The position numbers were made by a program, and so were the translations under genes. Of a DNA stretch of 64,000 nt, positions 24,652-33,845 are shown piece by piece. The notes below the pieces were generated by a model. That model worked only from the letters and a program-made list of their open reading frames with translations, was not told the origin of the DNA and made no database searches. The first letter of the stretch is position 1, and each line of letters starts with the position of its first letter. Source of the stretch: Robiginitomaculum sp. (GTDB lineage: Bacteria > Pseudomonadota > Alphaproteobacteria > Caulobacterales > Maricaulaceae); assembly GCA_002733805.1 (NCBI GenBank), contig NVXG01000036.1, positions 1 through 64,000 of the forward strand, in the 5' to 3' direction.

Positions 24652-25602
24652 ATGACACAAGCAAACATCGGACGTGGCGGAATTTTTGAAGACATGGCGG
24701 CGACCATGGGCAATACGCCATTGGTCCGACTGGATCGCTTGGCAGCAGCCCATGATGTCAAAGCGGAAATACTAGCCAAGCTGGAGTTCTTTAACCCACT
24801 GGCCTCGGTCAAAGACCGCATTGGTGTGGCGATGATTGAAGATCTGGAAAATTCAGGCGTGCTGAAAGCAGGCGGTACCATTGTCGAGCCAACTTCGGGC
24901 AATACCGGCATCGCACTGGCTTTTGTAGCGGCAGCTAAAGGGTATCGTCTGATCCTGACCATGCCGGCCAGCATGTCAATTGAACGACGTAAAATGTTGA
25001 GCCATTTGGGTGCCGAGATTGAACTGACCGATCCTGCTAAAGGCATGAAGGGTGCCATTGCCCGGGCTGACGAACTCGCTGCTGAAATCCCCGGCGCCAT
25101 TTTAGCCCGACAATTTTCCAACCCGGCCAACCCGGCAATACATGAACGAACCACGGCCGAAGAGATATGGAACGATACCGATGGCCAGTTGGATGCGTTT
25201 GTGTCGGGCGTGGGTACCGGTGGGACATTAACTGGCGTATCCAGGGTTTTGAAATCCAGATTACCAGGCTTGCAAGTGATCGCGGTCGAGCCAAAAGAAA
25301 GTCAGGTCATTGCCGGTAAAGAAGCTGGCCCCCACAAAATTCAGGGCATTGGTGCAGGCTTCATTCCGGATAATCTGGATGTTGGATTGATCGACACCAT
25401 CGTGCCGATTGATACGCCGCTCTCCATCAAGATTGCCCAGCAAGCGGCCCGTGTTGAAGGTTTGCCGTGCGGCATTTCCTCCGGTGCCGCCTTGGCCGCT
25501 GCCTTGCAAATTGGCAAGGATATGCCAGGCAAACGCATTGTGGTAATCATCCCCTCGTTTGCCGAACGCTACCTGTCCACCGCCCTGTTTCAGCCCGAAT
25601 GA
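24652..25602 (+). CDS. cysK: Cysteine synthase (O-acetylserine sulfhydrylase)
   Basis: A 316-aa PLP enzyme that makes cysteine from O-acetylserine and sulfide. The PLP lysine is Lys54 in [11 protein letters not shown], the substrate loop is [10 protein letters not shown], and the phosphate loop is [10 protein letters not shown]. The C-terminal GISSGAAL motif is present. The ATG at 24652 follows AGGAGAACAGG. The next gene, a MoeB/ThiF-like E1, overlaps by four bases. This fits sulfur metabolism, because ThiF/MoeB enzymes prepare carriers for sulfur transfer. Confidence 0.94.
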   Translation: MTQANIGRGGIFEDMAATMGNTPLVRLDRLAAAHDVKAEILAKLEFFNPLASVKDRIGVAMIEDLENSGVLKAGGTIVEPTSGNTGIALAFVAAAKGYRLILTMPASMSIERRKMLSHLGAEIELTDPAKGMKGAIARADELAAEIPGAILARQFSNPANPAIHERTTAEEIWNDTDGQLDAFVSGVGTGGTLTGVSRVLKSRLPGLQVIAVEPKESQVIAGKEAGPHKIQGIGAGFIPDNLDVGLIDTIVPIDTPLSIKIAQQAARVEGLPCGISSGAALAAALQIGKDMPGKRIVVIIPSFAERYLSTALFQPE

Positions 25603-26387
25603 GCTTGAAGCCGGAGCAGGTCGAGCGCTATGCGCGGCATTTGGTTCTAAAAGAAATCGGTGGGCCGGGTCAGGCCGCCTTGCTGCAATCCAGTGTGTTG
25701 ATCGTCGGGGCAGGTGGCTTGGGTGCGCCCGTCGCCCTTTATCTCGCAGCAGCTGGAATTGGCCGAATCGGGCTGATTGATGATGACCAGATCAGCCTGT
25801 CCAACCTGCAAAGACAAATTCTGTTCACGACCGGTATGACCGGCTGCTCAAAGGTTGGTATGGCCGCAAAACGCTTGGCGGAACTCAACCCTGATCCGGT
25901 GATTGAAACCTTTGATACCCGCCTGACCGCCGACAATGCCGCCGAGGTATTGGTTGATTATGAGTTTATTTTGGATGGTTGTGACAACTTCCCCACCCGG
26001 TTTCTAGTCAACCAGACCTGCCATACTTTGGGAAAAACCCTAATATCTGGGGCGGTTGGACGGTTTGATGGACAGGTTTCGGCCCACCAGTCCAACCCAA
26101 AACCGTTAAAGTATGACCGGGTACTACCTACCCCGACCGCTTGTTATCAATGTCTGGTTCCCGGCGCACCACCCGATACCGAGACTTGCGAGCAGGTCGG
26201 CGTGGTCGGGGCGTTGACTGGCATTATCGGTTCGATCATGGCGCTGGAAGCCATCAAGCTGATTACCGGCAGCGGGCAAAGCCTGTTGGGGCGGTTATTG
26301 GTTTGGGAAGGATTAGCTGCCAAGTCGCGCACGCTCAATTTGCCTGCCGACCCCAATTGTCCGGTTTGCGGAAAATCGGGCGCATAG
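25599..26387 (+). CDS. moeB: MoeB/ThiF-type adenylyltransferase
   Basis: A 262-aa E1-like enzyme that adenylates the C terminus of ubiquitin-like sulfur carriers (MoaD or ThiS). The ATP-binding motif GAGGLGAP is near residue 35. The conserved Arg is in SNLQRQILF, and the zinc-binding pairs are CYQC and CPVC. MoeB and ThiF cannot be separated by sequence alone. It overlaps cysK by ATGA, so it is coupled to cysteine synthesis. No rhodanese domain is fused. Confidence 0.87.
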   Translation: MSLKPEQVERYARHLVLKEIGGPGQAALLQSSVLIVGAGGLGAPVALYLAAAGIGRIGLIDDDQISLSNLQRQILFTTGMTGCSKVGMAAKRLAELNPDPVIETFDTRLTADNAAEVLVDYEFILDGCDNFPTRFLVNQTCHTLGKTLISGAVGRFDGQVSAHQSNPKPLKYDRVLPTPTACYQCLVPGAPPDTETCEQVGVVGALTGIIGSIMALEAIKLITGSGQSLLGRLLVWEGLAAKSRTLNLPADPNCPVCGKSGA

Positions 26388-26426
26388 GGCGCATCAAAGC
26401 GGCCCCAAAGGCCGGCCTGTCGATCG

Positions 26427-27365
26427 TCAGAGCTTTACAGCTCCACCCGTTTCCAACCAATGCGCGCAATCGTCAGACAGTTCATTTTTGATCGCTGCCT
26501 GATACTGGGTAATTTGCGCGTCGCTCAACACGTCTTTCCAACGACCATTGGTTCCCTTGTTCATAAAGGTCTTGCCGCCACCGCGCCAAATATCAGCGGC
26601 TTCGGGCATGATTGCGGTAAAATTACGTTTCATCCCTTTGAAGGAAATGCGTTGCAAAATACCGGCAAAGAGATCCTCTTCGATGGGCACATCTAAAAAC
26701 GCAGCAATATCCCTGATCTGGCTGGCCGGATCATTCAGCAGGTCGGCAAAGTGCACAAAATGAATATTGGGTAGATGGCGATAGTCCCACCAAGTCTTGA
26801 TATGGTGGAAGTGTGACCAATACGGAAAGCCGTCACTTTCCCAATCAAACCAGCTTTTGGATATCCAGTCCTGCCAAAAAGAATGAATGTCAGGATAGTC
26901 CAAAGGAAAAGCGCGGCCGGTCTGCTGACTAAACCCAATCAAAGCCTCTCGAATTTGCCCGGTATAATTTGTGTGATGGTTCCACATCGACATAAACACA
27001 TCGCGAGCATCACGCCCAACGACGATATATCGGTTGCCGTCAAAAAACGGAAGGCCATCCAGCGGTAAATGGGTTTTGATAAACCGTCTTTGGGTTTGCG
27101 CCTCCAAGCCAGCAGCAATCTGGTCCAAAGGTGGTAGGGCCATGTCCAACCACGGAGACATCACCGAAACTGGGGCCGGATAGTTCCCATCCTGATACAG
27201 CAAATTGGCCACAATGGTCTGCATCCATGTGGTTCCGGCCTTATAGGACGTGGAGATCACAATATCATTTGGACGGTGGGTATACGCTTGCCAACGAGTG
27301 CCATCTATCAACGGGTGATGGGTGTACTCACGGGTTTTCTTTGGGTGCTTCATAACTGTCTTCAT
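26427..27365 (-). CDS. Sulfotransferase (cytosolic type)
   Basis: A 312-aa enzyme of the Sulfotransfer_1 family that moves a sulfuryl group from PAPS to an alcohol or amine. The 5'-phosphosulfate loop is TSYKAGTTWMQ near residue 40. The 3'-phosphate site is VVGRDARDVFMSMWNHH near 117, and a late NKGTNGRWKD motif corresponds to the PAPS-binding RKG/RW region. The acceptor is unknown. The ATG at 27365 follows GAGG. It lies alone on the minus strand, convergent with moeB. A second, different sulfotransferase lies at 35619. Confidence 0.86.
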   Translation of the reverse strand: MKTVMKHPKKTREYTHHPLIDGTRWQAYTHRPNDIVISTSYKAGTTWMQTIVANLLYQDGNYPAPVSVMSPWLDMALPPLDQIAAGLEAQTQRRFIKTHLPLDGLPFFDGNRYIVVGRDARDVFMSMWNHHTNYTGQIREALIGFSQQTGRAFPLDYPDIHSFWQDWISKSWFDWESDGFPYWSHFHHIKTWWDYRHLPNIHFVHFADLLNDPASQIRDIAAFLDVPIEEDLFAGILQRISFKGMKRNFTAIMPEAADIWRGGGKTFMNKGTNGRWKDVLSDAQITQYQAAIKNELSDDCAHWLETGGAVKL

Positions 27366-27396
27366 CCCAATAACCTCTAGGAAAAAACGCGCTCGA

Positions 27397-28389
27397 TCAA
27401 GTGGTCAACCCACGGATCACCCGATCCGGCGGTTTGTGGCCGTCTTCAAACGCCTTGATATTGATGATCATCCGCTCGCCCATCGCGGTGCGGGCTTCCA
27501 AGGTAGAAGACCCCATATGCGGCAGAGCCACCACATTGGGCAGCTCCAACAAACGGGGTTCTACTTTCGGTTCAAACTCAAACACATCCAGCCCGGCCCC
27601 GGCCAATTGCCCGGCCTGTAGGGCATCAGCCAAGGCTGCTTCGTCGATCAATTTACCCCGGGCTGTGTTGATCAAAATGGCATGTCCGGCCAGCTTGCCC
27701 AATCGGGTCCGGTCCATCAGATGGATCGTGTCTTTGGTCAGCGGGCAGTTCAGTGAAACGAAATCCATTTCGCCCAACATCTCATCCAGATCGCTCCAAT
27801 ACAGCGCGTGCAGACTTTCCTCGATGGCGGGCGAAACTGGTTTGCGGTTGTGATAATGCACTTCCAAACCAAAGGCTCGCGCTCGCGCTGCCACCGCCTG
27901 ACCGATCCGGCCCATACCGACAATGCCCAGTTTTTTATTCCCCAAGGAACGCCCCATCATCCAGGTTGGCGACCAACCGGCTTCATAGCCACCGGAGCGC
28001 AGCAATTGCGCGCCTTCAACAATTCGCCGTGGCACCGCCAACAATAAGGCAAAGGTCAGATCAGCCGTGTCATCGGTCAGCACGTCAGGCGTGTTGGTCA
28101 CCGGGATACCGGCCGCATTAGCCGCTTTTAAGTCAATGTGATCGGTGCCCGCCCCAAAATTAGCGACCAGTTTCAAGTTATTTTTGCCAGCCCGGAAAAT
28201 TTCGGCATCAATATCGTCGGTCACGGTCGGGCACAACACATCACAACTGGCCGCCAACGCCAATAACTGATTGCGACCCAAGGCCTGATCATTCGGGTTC
28301 ATTTGCACATCAAACAAAGCCAACATGCGCTCATGGGTTGCATTGGGTAATTTGCGGGTCACGCCAACTTTGATTTTGTTATTTGCCAT
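27397..28389 (-). CDS. D-2-hydroxyacid dehydrogenase (glyoxylate/hydroxypyruvate reductase type)
   Basis: A 330-aa NAD(P)-dependent dehydrogenase. The substrate-side motif NFGAGTDHID is near residue 75, the nucleotide-binding motif is GIVGMGRIGQAVA, and the catalytic Arg, Glu and His lie in NTARGKLIDE and LPHMGSST. It is closest to glyoxylate/D-glycerate dehydrogenases; the exact substrate is unknown. The ATG at 28389 (MANNKIKVGV) is the family start. The divergent neighbour is an SH3-domain protein followed by irr, a grouping found in other alphaproteobacteria. Confidence 0.9.
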   Translation of the reverse strand: MANNKIKVGVTRKLPNATHERMLALFDVQMNPNDQALGRNQLLALAASCDVLCPTVTDDIDAEIFRAGKNNLKLVANFGAGTDHIDLKAANAAGIPVTNTPDVLTDDTADLTFALLLAVPRRIVEGAQLLRSGGYEAGWSPTWMMGRSLGNKKLGIVGMGRIGQAVAARARAFGLEVHYHNRKPVSPAIEESLHALYWSDLDEMLGEMDFVSLNCPLTKDTIHLMDRTRLGKLAGHAILINTARGKLIDEAALADALQAGQLAGAGLDVFEFEPKVEPRLLELPNVVALPHMGSSTLEARTAMGERMIINIKAFEDGHKPPDRVIRGLTT

Positions 28390-28451
28390 AGCTTGCCTGC
28401 TGCTGTTGCCGATTCGGATAGCGTTCACTTTTTGCCTTTATAGATGATTCG

Positions 28452-28943
28452 ATGATTTATTTTCCGCTTCTTATGGTTTTTTCGCTCTGGCAAACGCCGG
28501 TGCAAGCCGCTGCCTCGCAACCCGCGCAATCAACGCAGTGGGTCAGCCTGTCCTATGGCCGGACTTATGGCCGAGCCGGGCCGGGCCGGGATTATCCGAT
28601 CCGCTGGGAGTACCATCGCAAAAACCTGCCCCTGTTATTGTTGCGACGGGCCTCTGAATGGTCCCGTGTGCAGGATGTAGACGGTGATATTACCTGGATG
28701 CACAATTCCTTGCTCTCGGACAATCGCCCCACCGCCATCGTGATCGCAACCGAGCCGGTGCCGTTATACGCATTGGGCACCAAAAAGCAGAAAACCTTGG
28801 CTCGATTGGCCCCGGGTGTGGTTCTTCGGATTGAAAGCTGTCAGGACATCTGGTGTACGGTACGGATCAAGGACAAAAAAGGCCGAGTCCGGGCCAATAC
28901 ATTATGGGGTGCGGTGCAAGCTCAGGTCGGGCCCATTCCCTGA
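28452..28943 (+). CDS. Exported SH3-like domain protein
   Basis: A 163-aa precursor with a signal peptide (about 1-20, ending VQAAA). Two bacterial SH3-like repeats follow (about 30-95 and 95-155), with the motifs LSYGRTYGRAGPGRDYPIRW and EWSRVQDVDGDITWMH typical of DUF1058/SH3b proteins. Such proteins usually bind peptidoglycan or act as envelope adaptors. The gene is convergent with irr. Confidence 0.82.
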   Translation: MIYFPLLMVFSLWQTPVQAAASQPAQSTQWVSLSYGRTYGRAGPGRDYPIRWEYHRKNLPLLLLRRASEWSRVQDVDGDITWMHNSLLSDNRPTAIVIATEPVPLYALGTKKQKTLARLAPGVVLRIESCQDIWCTVRIKDKKGRVRANTLWGAVQAQVGPIP

Positions 28944-28967
28944 ACCTTGTCGAGACAAATCTATTGA

Positions 28968-29378
28968 TCAGTTCCGGGTACCAATCCGAATCACCAGATC
29001 AATCCGGTTCACCTGTTTGTTCGCCTTTAGCTTCGGCAAGGTCACCGAGCCCAATGACCCAGCCGGAATATCAGTCAACTGGCCGGTGTCTTCATCATAC
29101 ATATGGTGGTGTTCGCTCACATTAGTGTCAAACCAGACCCGACCCGGATCAACTTGTACTTCGCGCAACAACCCGGCAGCGGTAAAACGGTGCAACGTAT
29201 TGTACACCGTGGCCAATGACATGCGGACGCCCTGTTGTTTGGCTTCATCATAAACCTCTTCCGCCGTGACATGACGGGGTTGTTCGTCAGCAAACAGTAA
29301 CGCGCTCAGAGCCAAACGTTGATCTGTGATCCGCAAACCAGCCTGCATCATCAGGCTTTGTTGTTGTCGTTCATTCAT
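28968..29378 (-). CDS. irr: Fur-family iron response regulator Irr
   Basis: A 136-aa Fur-superfamily repressor. The winged helix covers about 20-85 (LRITDQRLALSALLF, SLATVYNTLHRFTAAGLLRE) and is followed by the histidine cluster EHHHMYDEDTGQL that binds heme or metal in Irr. The N-terminal heme regulatory motif GCPW of Bradyrhizobium Irr is absent, as in many orthologues. Irr controls iron and heme genes by heme status. The ATG at 29378 follows GGAAC; an open leader upstream is not conserved. It is divergent from fabA, the usual arrangement. Confidence 0.9.
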   Translation of the reverse strand: MNERQQQSLMMQAGLRITDQRLALSALLFADEQPRHVTAEEVYDEAKQQGVRMSLATVYNTLHRFTAAGLLREVQVDPGRVWFDTNVSEHHHMYDEDTGQLTDIPAGSLGSVTLPKLKANKQVNRIDLVIRIGTRN

Positions 29379-29584
29379 GTTTGTTCCGACTTCTACCAAT
29401 GGGACAACCGTAAAATTTACACCGCTTGAGCGTGTCTGCATGACATGCTAGTTCATGACTTAAATTCGGTTTGATCTGGTTGCGCCCTCCACGCAAATTT
29501 GTGCGAAGGTTGAATCCAGCATCATGGTACCCAAAAAACGATCGTTTGTGCAACAATTCTCGAATTATATAAAAAGAAAAATCT

Positions 29585-30106
29585 ATGTTTGAACCCAAAA
29601 GCAGCTATTCGTTTGATGAATTAATCCAGTCTGGCAATGACAGCCTGTTTGGCCCGGGCAATGCCAAATTGCCCTTGCCACCAATGTTAATGATGGATCG
29701 CATTACCGATATGCAGCTTGAGGGTGGCGCACACGGCAAAGGCTTTATGGAAGCCGAGCTGGATATAAATCCTGATCTTTGGTTTTTTGCCTGTCACTTT
29801 GCTGGCGACCCGGTCATGCCGGGATGTCTGGGCTTGGATGCTTTATGGCAAATGGTCGGGTTTTATCTCGGCTGGACCGGCGCGCAGGGACAAGGTCGAG
29901 CTTTGGGAGTTGGCGAGGTTAAGTTTCGCGGCGAAGTCACACCCAAGATCAAAAAAGTATCCTACCGGATTGATCTGAAACGGGTCATCAATCGCCGGTT
30001 GGTTCTGGGGATTGCCAATGGTGAGATACGAGCCGATGGCGAATTGATTTATACGACCAAAGACCTTCGGGTTGGGGTTTTCCAGCCACCAGCATCCGAC
30101 GAATAA
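29585..30106 (+). CDS. fabA: 3-hydroxyacyl-ACP dehydratase/isomerase
   Basis: Dehydrates 3-hydroxydecanoyl-ACP and isomerises trans-2 to cis-3-decenoyl-ACP, starting anaerobic unsaturated fatty acid synthesis. The 173-aa protein has catalytic His71 in [16 protein letters not shown] and Asp85 in LGLDALWQ. It is first in fabA-fabB-fabI, with 12 bases to fabB. It is divergent from irr; both promoters share the 206-base region 29379-29584. Confidence 0.96.
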   Translation: MFEPKSSYSFDELIQSGNDSLFGPGNAKLPLPPMLMMDRITDMQLEGGAHGKGFMEAELDINPDLWFFACHFAGDPVMPGCLGLDALWQMVGFYLGWTGAQGQGRALGVGEVKFRGEVTPKIKKVSYRIDLKRVINRRLVLGIANGEIRADGELIYTTKDLRVGVFQPPASDE

Positions 30107-30118
30107 AGGAGAGTCTCC

Positions 30119-31345
30119 ATGCGTAGAGTTGTCATAACCGGAATCGGGATCGTCTCCAGTATCGGAAATAATGCTGAAGAAGTGCATCAGGCGTTACGAG
30201 CCGGGCGCTCCGGCATTATCCCTGCTCCGGATTTTGCCGAGCTGGGGTTTCGTTGCCAAGTTAAAGCCATTCCAGACATTGATCTGACCGGCAAAATCGA
30301 TAAACGGATTGCCCGCTTTATGGAGGATGCGTCCAAATGGTGCTGGACTGCGGCCGAAGAAGCGATTGCTGATGCCGGGTTAACCCCGGAACAAGTTTCC
30401 ACGCCACGTACGGGTTTGATCGTTGGCTCCGGCGGACCCTCAACCAAAGAATTATTGCGTGCGGCCGATGTCACCCGGACCAAAGGCCCAAAACGGGTTG
30501 GCCCGTTTGCAGTACCCAAGGCCATGTCGTCGACCACGTCGGCCACATTGGCTACGGGCCTGAAAATCAAGGGCATGAGCTATTCGATCTCCAGCGCCTG
30601 TACCACTTCGCTGCATTGTATGGGGGCGGCTACCGAGCAAATTCAGTGGGGCAAGCAAGACATCATGATCGCCGGTGGCGGCGAGGAAGTGCATTGGAAT
30701 ATGTCGGTGATGTTTGATGCCATGGGCGCCATGTCGAGCAAATATAACGATACGCCACAATTGGCCTCAAGAGCCTTTGATGCCAATCGCGATGGCTTTG
30801 TCATTGCTGGCGGTGCCGGAATTGTCATTTTGGAAGAACGCGAGGCAGCAATAGCCCGCGGGGCCAACATCTACGCCGAAGTGACCGGCTATGCGGCCAC
30901 ATCCGATGGCCATGATATGGTGGCACCTTCCGGTGAAGGAGCCGAACGCGCCATGTTGTTGGCACTGGAACAGGCCAAGTTGGACAAGTCGCAAATTGAT
31001 TACATCAACCCCCATGCCACTTCGACACCGGCTGGCGATGGCACCGAGATCGCCGCGATTCGGCGGGTATTTGGCGAGAGCGACATGCCCGCTATTTCTG
31101 CCACCAAATCCATGACCGGCCATAGCTTAGGTGGCGCAGGCGCCCAAGAAGCAATTTATTCGCTGCTGATGATGAAGCACGGCTTTATCGCACCATCGAT
31201 CAATATCGAAACCATTGACCCGGAAATTGACGGGGCCAATATTATCACCAAAACAACCGATGCCGAGCTAAATGCTGTTATGTCCAACTCATTCGGATTT
31301 GGCGGCACCAATGGCTCCATCATCATGACAAAACACGAGGGTTAA
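30119..31345 (+). CDS. fabB: 3-oxoacyl-ACP synthase I
   Basis: Elongates acyl-ACP with malonyl-ACP and is needed beyond the FabA branch point for unsaturated fatty acids. The 408-aa thiolase-fold enzyme has nucleophile Cys161 in SSACTTSLH, His299 in NPHATSTPAGD and His335 in KSMTGHSLGG. The ATG at 30119 follows AAAGGAGAG. Together with fabA it forms the Fab unsaturated pathway. fabI starts two bases after its stop. Confidence 0.96.
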   Translation: MRRVVITGIGIVSSIGNNAEEVHQALRAGRSGIIPAPDFAELGFRCQVKAIPDIDLTGKIDKRIARFMEDASKWCWTAAEEAIADAGLTPEQVSTPRTGLIVGSGGPSTKELLRAADVTRTKGPKRVGPFAVPKAMSSTTSATLATGLKIKGMSYSISSACTTSLHCMGAATEQIQWGKQDIMIAGGGEEVHWNMSVMFDAMGAMSSKYNDTPQLASRAFDANRDGFVIAGGAGIVILEEREAAIARGANIYAEVTGYAATSDGHDMVAPSGEGAERAMLLALEQAKLDKSQIDYINPHATSTPAGDGTEIAAIRRVFGESDMPAISATKSMTGHSLGGAGAQEAIYSLLMMKHGFIAPSINIETIDPEIDGANIITKTTDAELNAVMSNSFGFGGTNGSIIMTKHEG

Positions 31346-31347
31346 TT

Positions 31348-32160
31348 GTGGCAGAAGAACTAGACTTTCCAAAAGGCAAACTCATGCGCGGCAAACGCGG
31401 CTTGATCATGGGTGTGGCCAATAAAAACTCGATCGCGTGGGGCATTGCCCGGCAATTACATGCCCAAGGAGCCGAATTGGGCTTTACTTATCTGGGCGAA
31501 GCGCTGGAAAAACGGGTTCGACCCTTGGCGACAAGTGTTAATGCCAGCATTTTTACCCAATGCGATGTCTCTGACGATGCTTCGATGGAAGCGGCGTTTG
31601 CCGAGGTCAAAGACAAATGGGGCGAGCTGGATTTTCTGGTTCATTCCATCGGCTTTGCGGGTCGCGAAGGGCTAAAGGGTAGTTTTGTCGAAAACACCAC
31701 CCGAGAAAACTTCAAAATGACCATGGATATTTCAGCCTTTTCATTTGTAGCCGCCGCTAAACTGGCTGCACCCCTGATGAAACCCGGCTCTTCGATGATC
31801 ACCATGACCTATCTGGGTTCAGAGCGGGTCATCCCGAATTATAACGTGATGGGCGTGGCCAAAGCGGCCTTGGAAGCCTGTACCCGCTATATTGCGCGGG
31901 ATCTGGGCGCACAGGGCATTCGGGTCAATGCCATATCAGCCGGACCGATGCGGACCTTGGCCATGGCCGGAATATCCGGCGGGCGCGGCATGCTGTCCAC
32001 CGGCAAGAATTGGAGCCTGCTCAAAGAAGACACCTCGATGGAAGGCGTGGCCGGTTCCGCGCTATGGCTCCTATCCGATCTCGGTAAATCCGTAGCCGGC
32101 GAAGTAGTCCACGTCGATGCAGGCTTTCACGCCGTCGGCATGCCGGACGGGTTGGAATAG
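31348..32160 (+). CDS. fabI: Enoyl-ACP reductase (NADH)
   Basis: Reduces trans-2-enoyl-ACP, the last step of each elongation cycle; target of triclosan and isoniazid-type inhibitors. The 270-aa SDR has catalytic Tyr165 and Lys172 (Tyr-x6-Lys) in RVIPNYNVMGVAKAAL and the nucleotide motif GVANKNSIAWGIA. The start is GTG at 31348, two bases after fabB stops. The ten-residue N-terminal extension before the Rossmann fold is usual. Confidence 0.95.
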   Translation: MAEELDFPKGKLMRGKRGLIMGVANKNSIAWGIARQLHAQGAELGFTYLGEALEKRVRPLATSVNASIFTQCDVSDDASMEAAFAEVKDKWGELDFLVHSIGFAGREGLKGSFVENTTRENFKMTMDISAFSFVAAAKLAAPLMKPGSSMITMTYLGSERVIPNYNVMGVAKAALEACTRYIARDLGAQGIRVNAISAGPMRTLAMAGISGGRGMLSTGKNWSLLKEDTSMEGVAGSALWLLSDLGKSVAGEVVHVDAGFHAVGMPDGLE

Positions 32161-32169
32161 TTTTCGGGA

Positions 32170-32637
32170 ATGAATCCCCCAAAACGATTTGAATGGGATC
32201 GTCTTAATAACCAGCAAGTCGGCGCTTATGGCGAGTATTTCGTCAAAATGGAGCTGACGATGTTTGGTTTTCAGGTCTATAGAACCGAAGTTGATGATCG
32301 GGGAATCGATTTTGTTGTAAGGTATGAAAACAACCCATTTCTTTGCATTCAGGTAAAATCCACACGAGCGCTTAATTATGTCTTTGTTCGAAAGGACAAA
32401 TTCTTCCTCACGAATGAAAATTTCTTGGCATTGGTGCTTTTGGAAGAGCGTAAAGAACCCGCTTTATATCTAATCCCGGGGGTCACTTGGAAACAACCAA
32501 ATCCACTTTTTGTCGATCGGCAATATGAAGATCGAGCCAGCAGGCCGGAATGGGGAATGAATCTTTCGCAAAAAAACCTGCCTTTGCTGGAACCATATAG
32601 TTTTGAACGCCAAATACGTCTGTTGAATTGCCGTTAG
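32170..32637 (+). CDS. PD-(D/E)xK nuclease-fold protein (DUF4365-like)
   Basis: A 155-aa protein with the restriction-endonuclease-like motif set: Glu in GAYGEYFV, Asp in DRGIDFVVRY and Q-V-K in CIQVKSTRA. This is the DUF4365/archaeal Hjc-like arrangement. The function of DUF4365 is not known; nuclease activity is inferred from the residues. It starts 9 bases after fabI stops but is visibly AT-richer, so it looks like a later insertion rather than a fatty-acid gene. No partner methylase or helicase is adjacent. Confidence 0.72.
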   Translation: MNPPKRFEWDRLNNQQVGAYGEYFVKMELTMFGFQVYRTEVDDRGIDFVVRYENNPFLCIQVKSTRALNYVFVRKDKFFLTNENFLALVLLEERKEPALYLIPGVTWKQPNPLFVDRQYEDRASRPEWGMNLSQKNLPLLEPYSFERQIRLLNCR

Positions 32638-32758
32638 CTTCCTTATCCTGAGGAGGAACTATAAGGAACTTCAAAGTTTCCAGTCACAAAATCGAATTTC
32701 GGTCACGCAAGCCCAGCTAAAAAACGAAAATGCCCTTCATTGGGATGCCAACTCCCCC

Positions 32759-33676
32759 TCAAACCCCCGTATCGCACGCGTCTACTGATCCGGTGGAAAA
32801 GCCGCGCTTGAACCATTTGATCCGGTCGGCGGCGGAGCCGTGGGTGAACGCTTCGGGTATTACATAGCCTTGGGATTTCTTTTGCAAGGTGTCGTCGCCC
32901 ACCGCGCGGGCTGCGCCGATCGCTTCCTCGAAATCACCGGCTTCCAGTGTGACGGACGACAGGCCGCGCGCTTTGGAGGCCCAAAGCCCGGCAAAGCAAT
33001 CGGCTTGCAGTTCCACTTTGACCTGCACCGCATTGCCTTCTGTTTTGGACAAACCGCGTTTCAGCCGTTGGCTTTTGTCCAATATGCCTAACACGTTTTG
33101 CACATGATGGCCGACCTCGTGCGCGATCACGTAAGCTTGGGCAAAATCACCTGCGGCATTCATCCGCGTGGCCATTTCATGAAAAAAGCTGACATCCAGA
33201 TACACTTTCTGATCGGCAGGGCAGTAAAACGGTCCCATGGCTGACGAGGCAGACCCGCAAGCCGAGCGCGTACCACCAGAATAAAGCACCATGCCCGGCT
33301 CCGGATAGGTCGCGCCACCTTGGGTGAAAACATCATTCCAAACTTCTTCGGTGGTGGCCAGAACTGCGCTGGAAAAAGCAGCCTGCTGGTTGCTGGTCGC
33401 CGATTGCGGGGCGGGTGCGGTCTGCGCCACTTGGGACCCGCCGCCCATCAGAGCCAAAACCAAGCCTTTCATTTGAGCCGGAAACAGCACAAAGCCCAGC
33501 ACGGCAATCACTCCGATTGGCAGCAGAAACCGCCGCCCGGCCCGCGAGAACAGCACTTTCATGATCGTACCGATCAGTGCGTTATTGCCCCGACCGCCGC
33601 CCAAGCGTGTTCCGCTGCTACGTTGTCCGCGCCGGTCTTCCACGTTCGAGCTACGTCTGTTGCCACCAATTTTCAT
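32759..33676 (-). CDS. ypfJ: Neutral zinc metallopeptidase (YpfJ family)
   Basis: A 305-aa membrane-anchored protease. A basic Arg/Gly-rich N-terminal segment (about 1-50) precedes a single membrane helix (about 52-68). The catalytic domain contains the zinc motif HEVGHH and the downstream ELQADCFAGLWA, where Glu and Asp complete the site. The paired cysteines CGSASSAMGPFYC are family features. YpfJ proteins are poorly characterised. The gene is divergent from rpoH with 169 bases between the start codons. Confidence 0.9.
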   Translation of the reverse strand: MKIGGNRRSSNVEDRRGQRSSGTRLGGGRGNNALIGTIMKVLFSRAGRRFLLPIGVIAVLGFVLFPAQMKGLVLALMGGGSQVAQTAPAPQSATSNQQAAFSSAVLATTEEVWNDVFTQGGATYPEPGMVLYSGGTRSACGSASSAMGPFYCPADQKVYLDVSFFHEMATRMNAAGDFAQAYVIAHEVGHHVQNVLGILDKSQRLKRGLSKTEGNAVQVKVELQADCFAGLWASKARGLSSVTLEAGDFEEAIGAARAVGDDTLQKKSQGYVIPEAFTHGSAADRIKWFKRGFSTGSVDACDTGV

Positions 33677-33845
33677 GAATTATCCGTGCCTTTTCCGGGA
33701 AAACCCTACTGTACCCAATCGGCAACAGGTTTGGCAATCACGGCTTGTTGATGTGGGAATCGGCGACTTGCCTCTTTTTCCTGCCTTAAAAATGCCTATC
33801 TACCCAAATATAACCAACAAGCCGAACAAATGGCTGGAGGATTTA

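Noticed and set aside
29555-29566. AATTC-TC-GAATT as an Irr-type iron control element
   Set aside because: The arms are only 5 bp and do not match the published ICE consensus closely; AT-rich promoters give such pairs by chance.
32641-32665. Seventh copy of the palindromic repeat (TTATCCTGAGGAGG)
   Set aside because: Only half of the element is recognisable and the right arm is missing, so it may be a degraded copy or chance.
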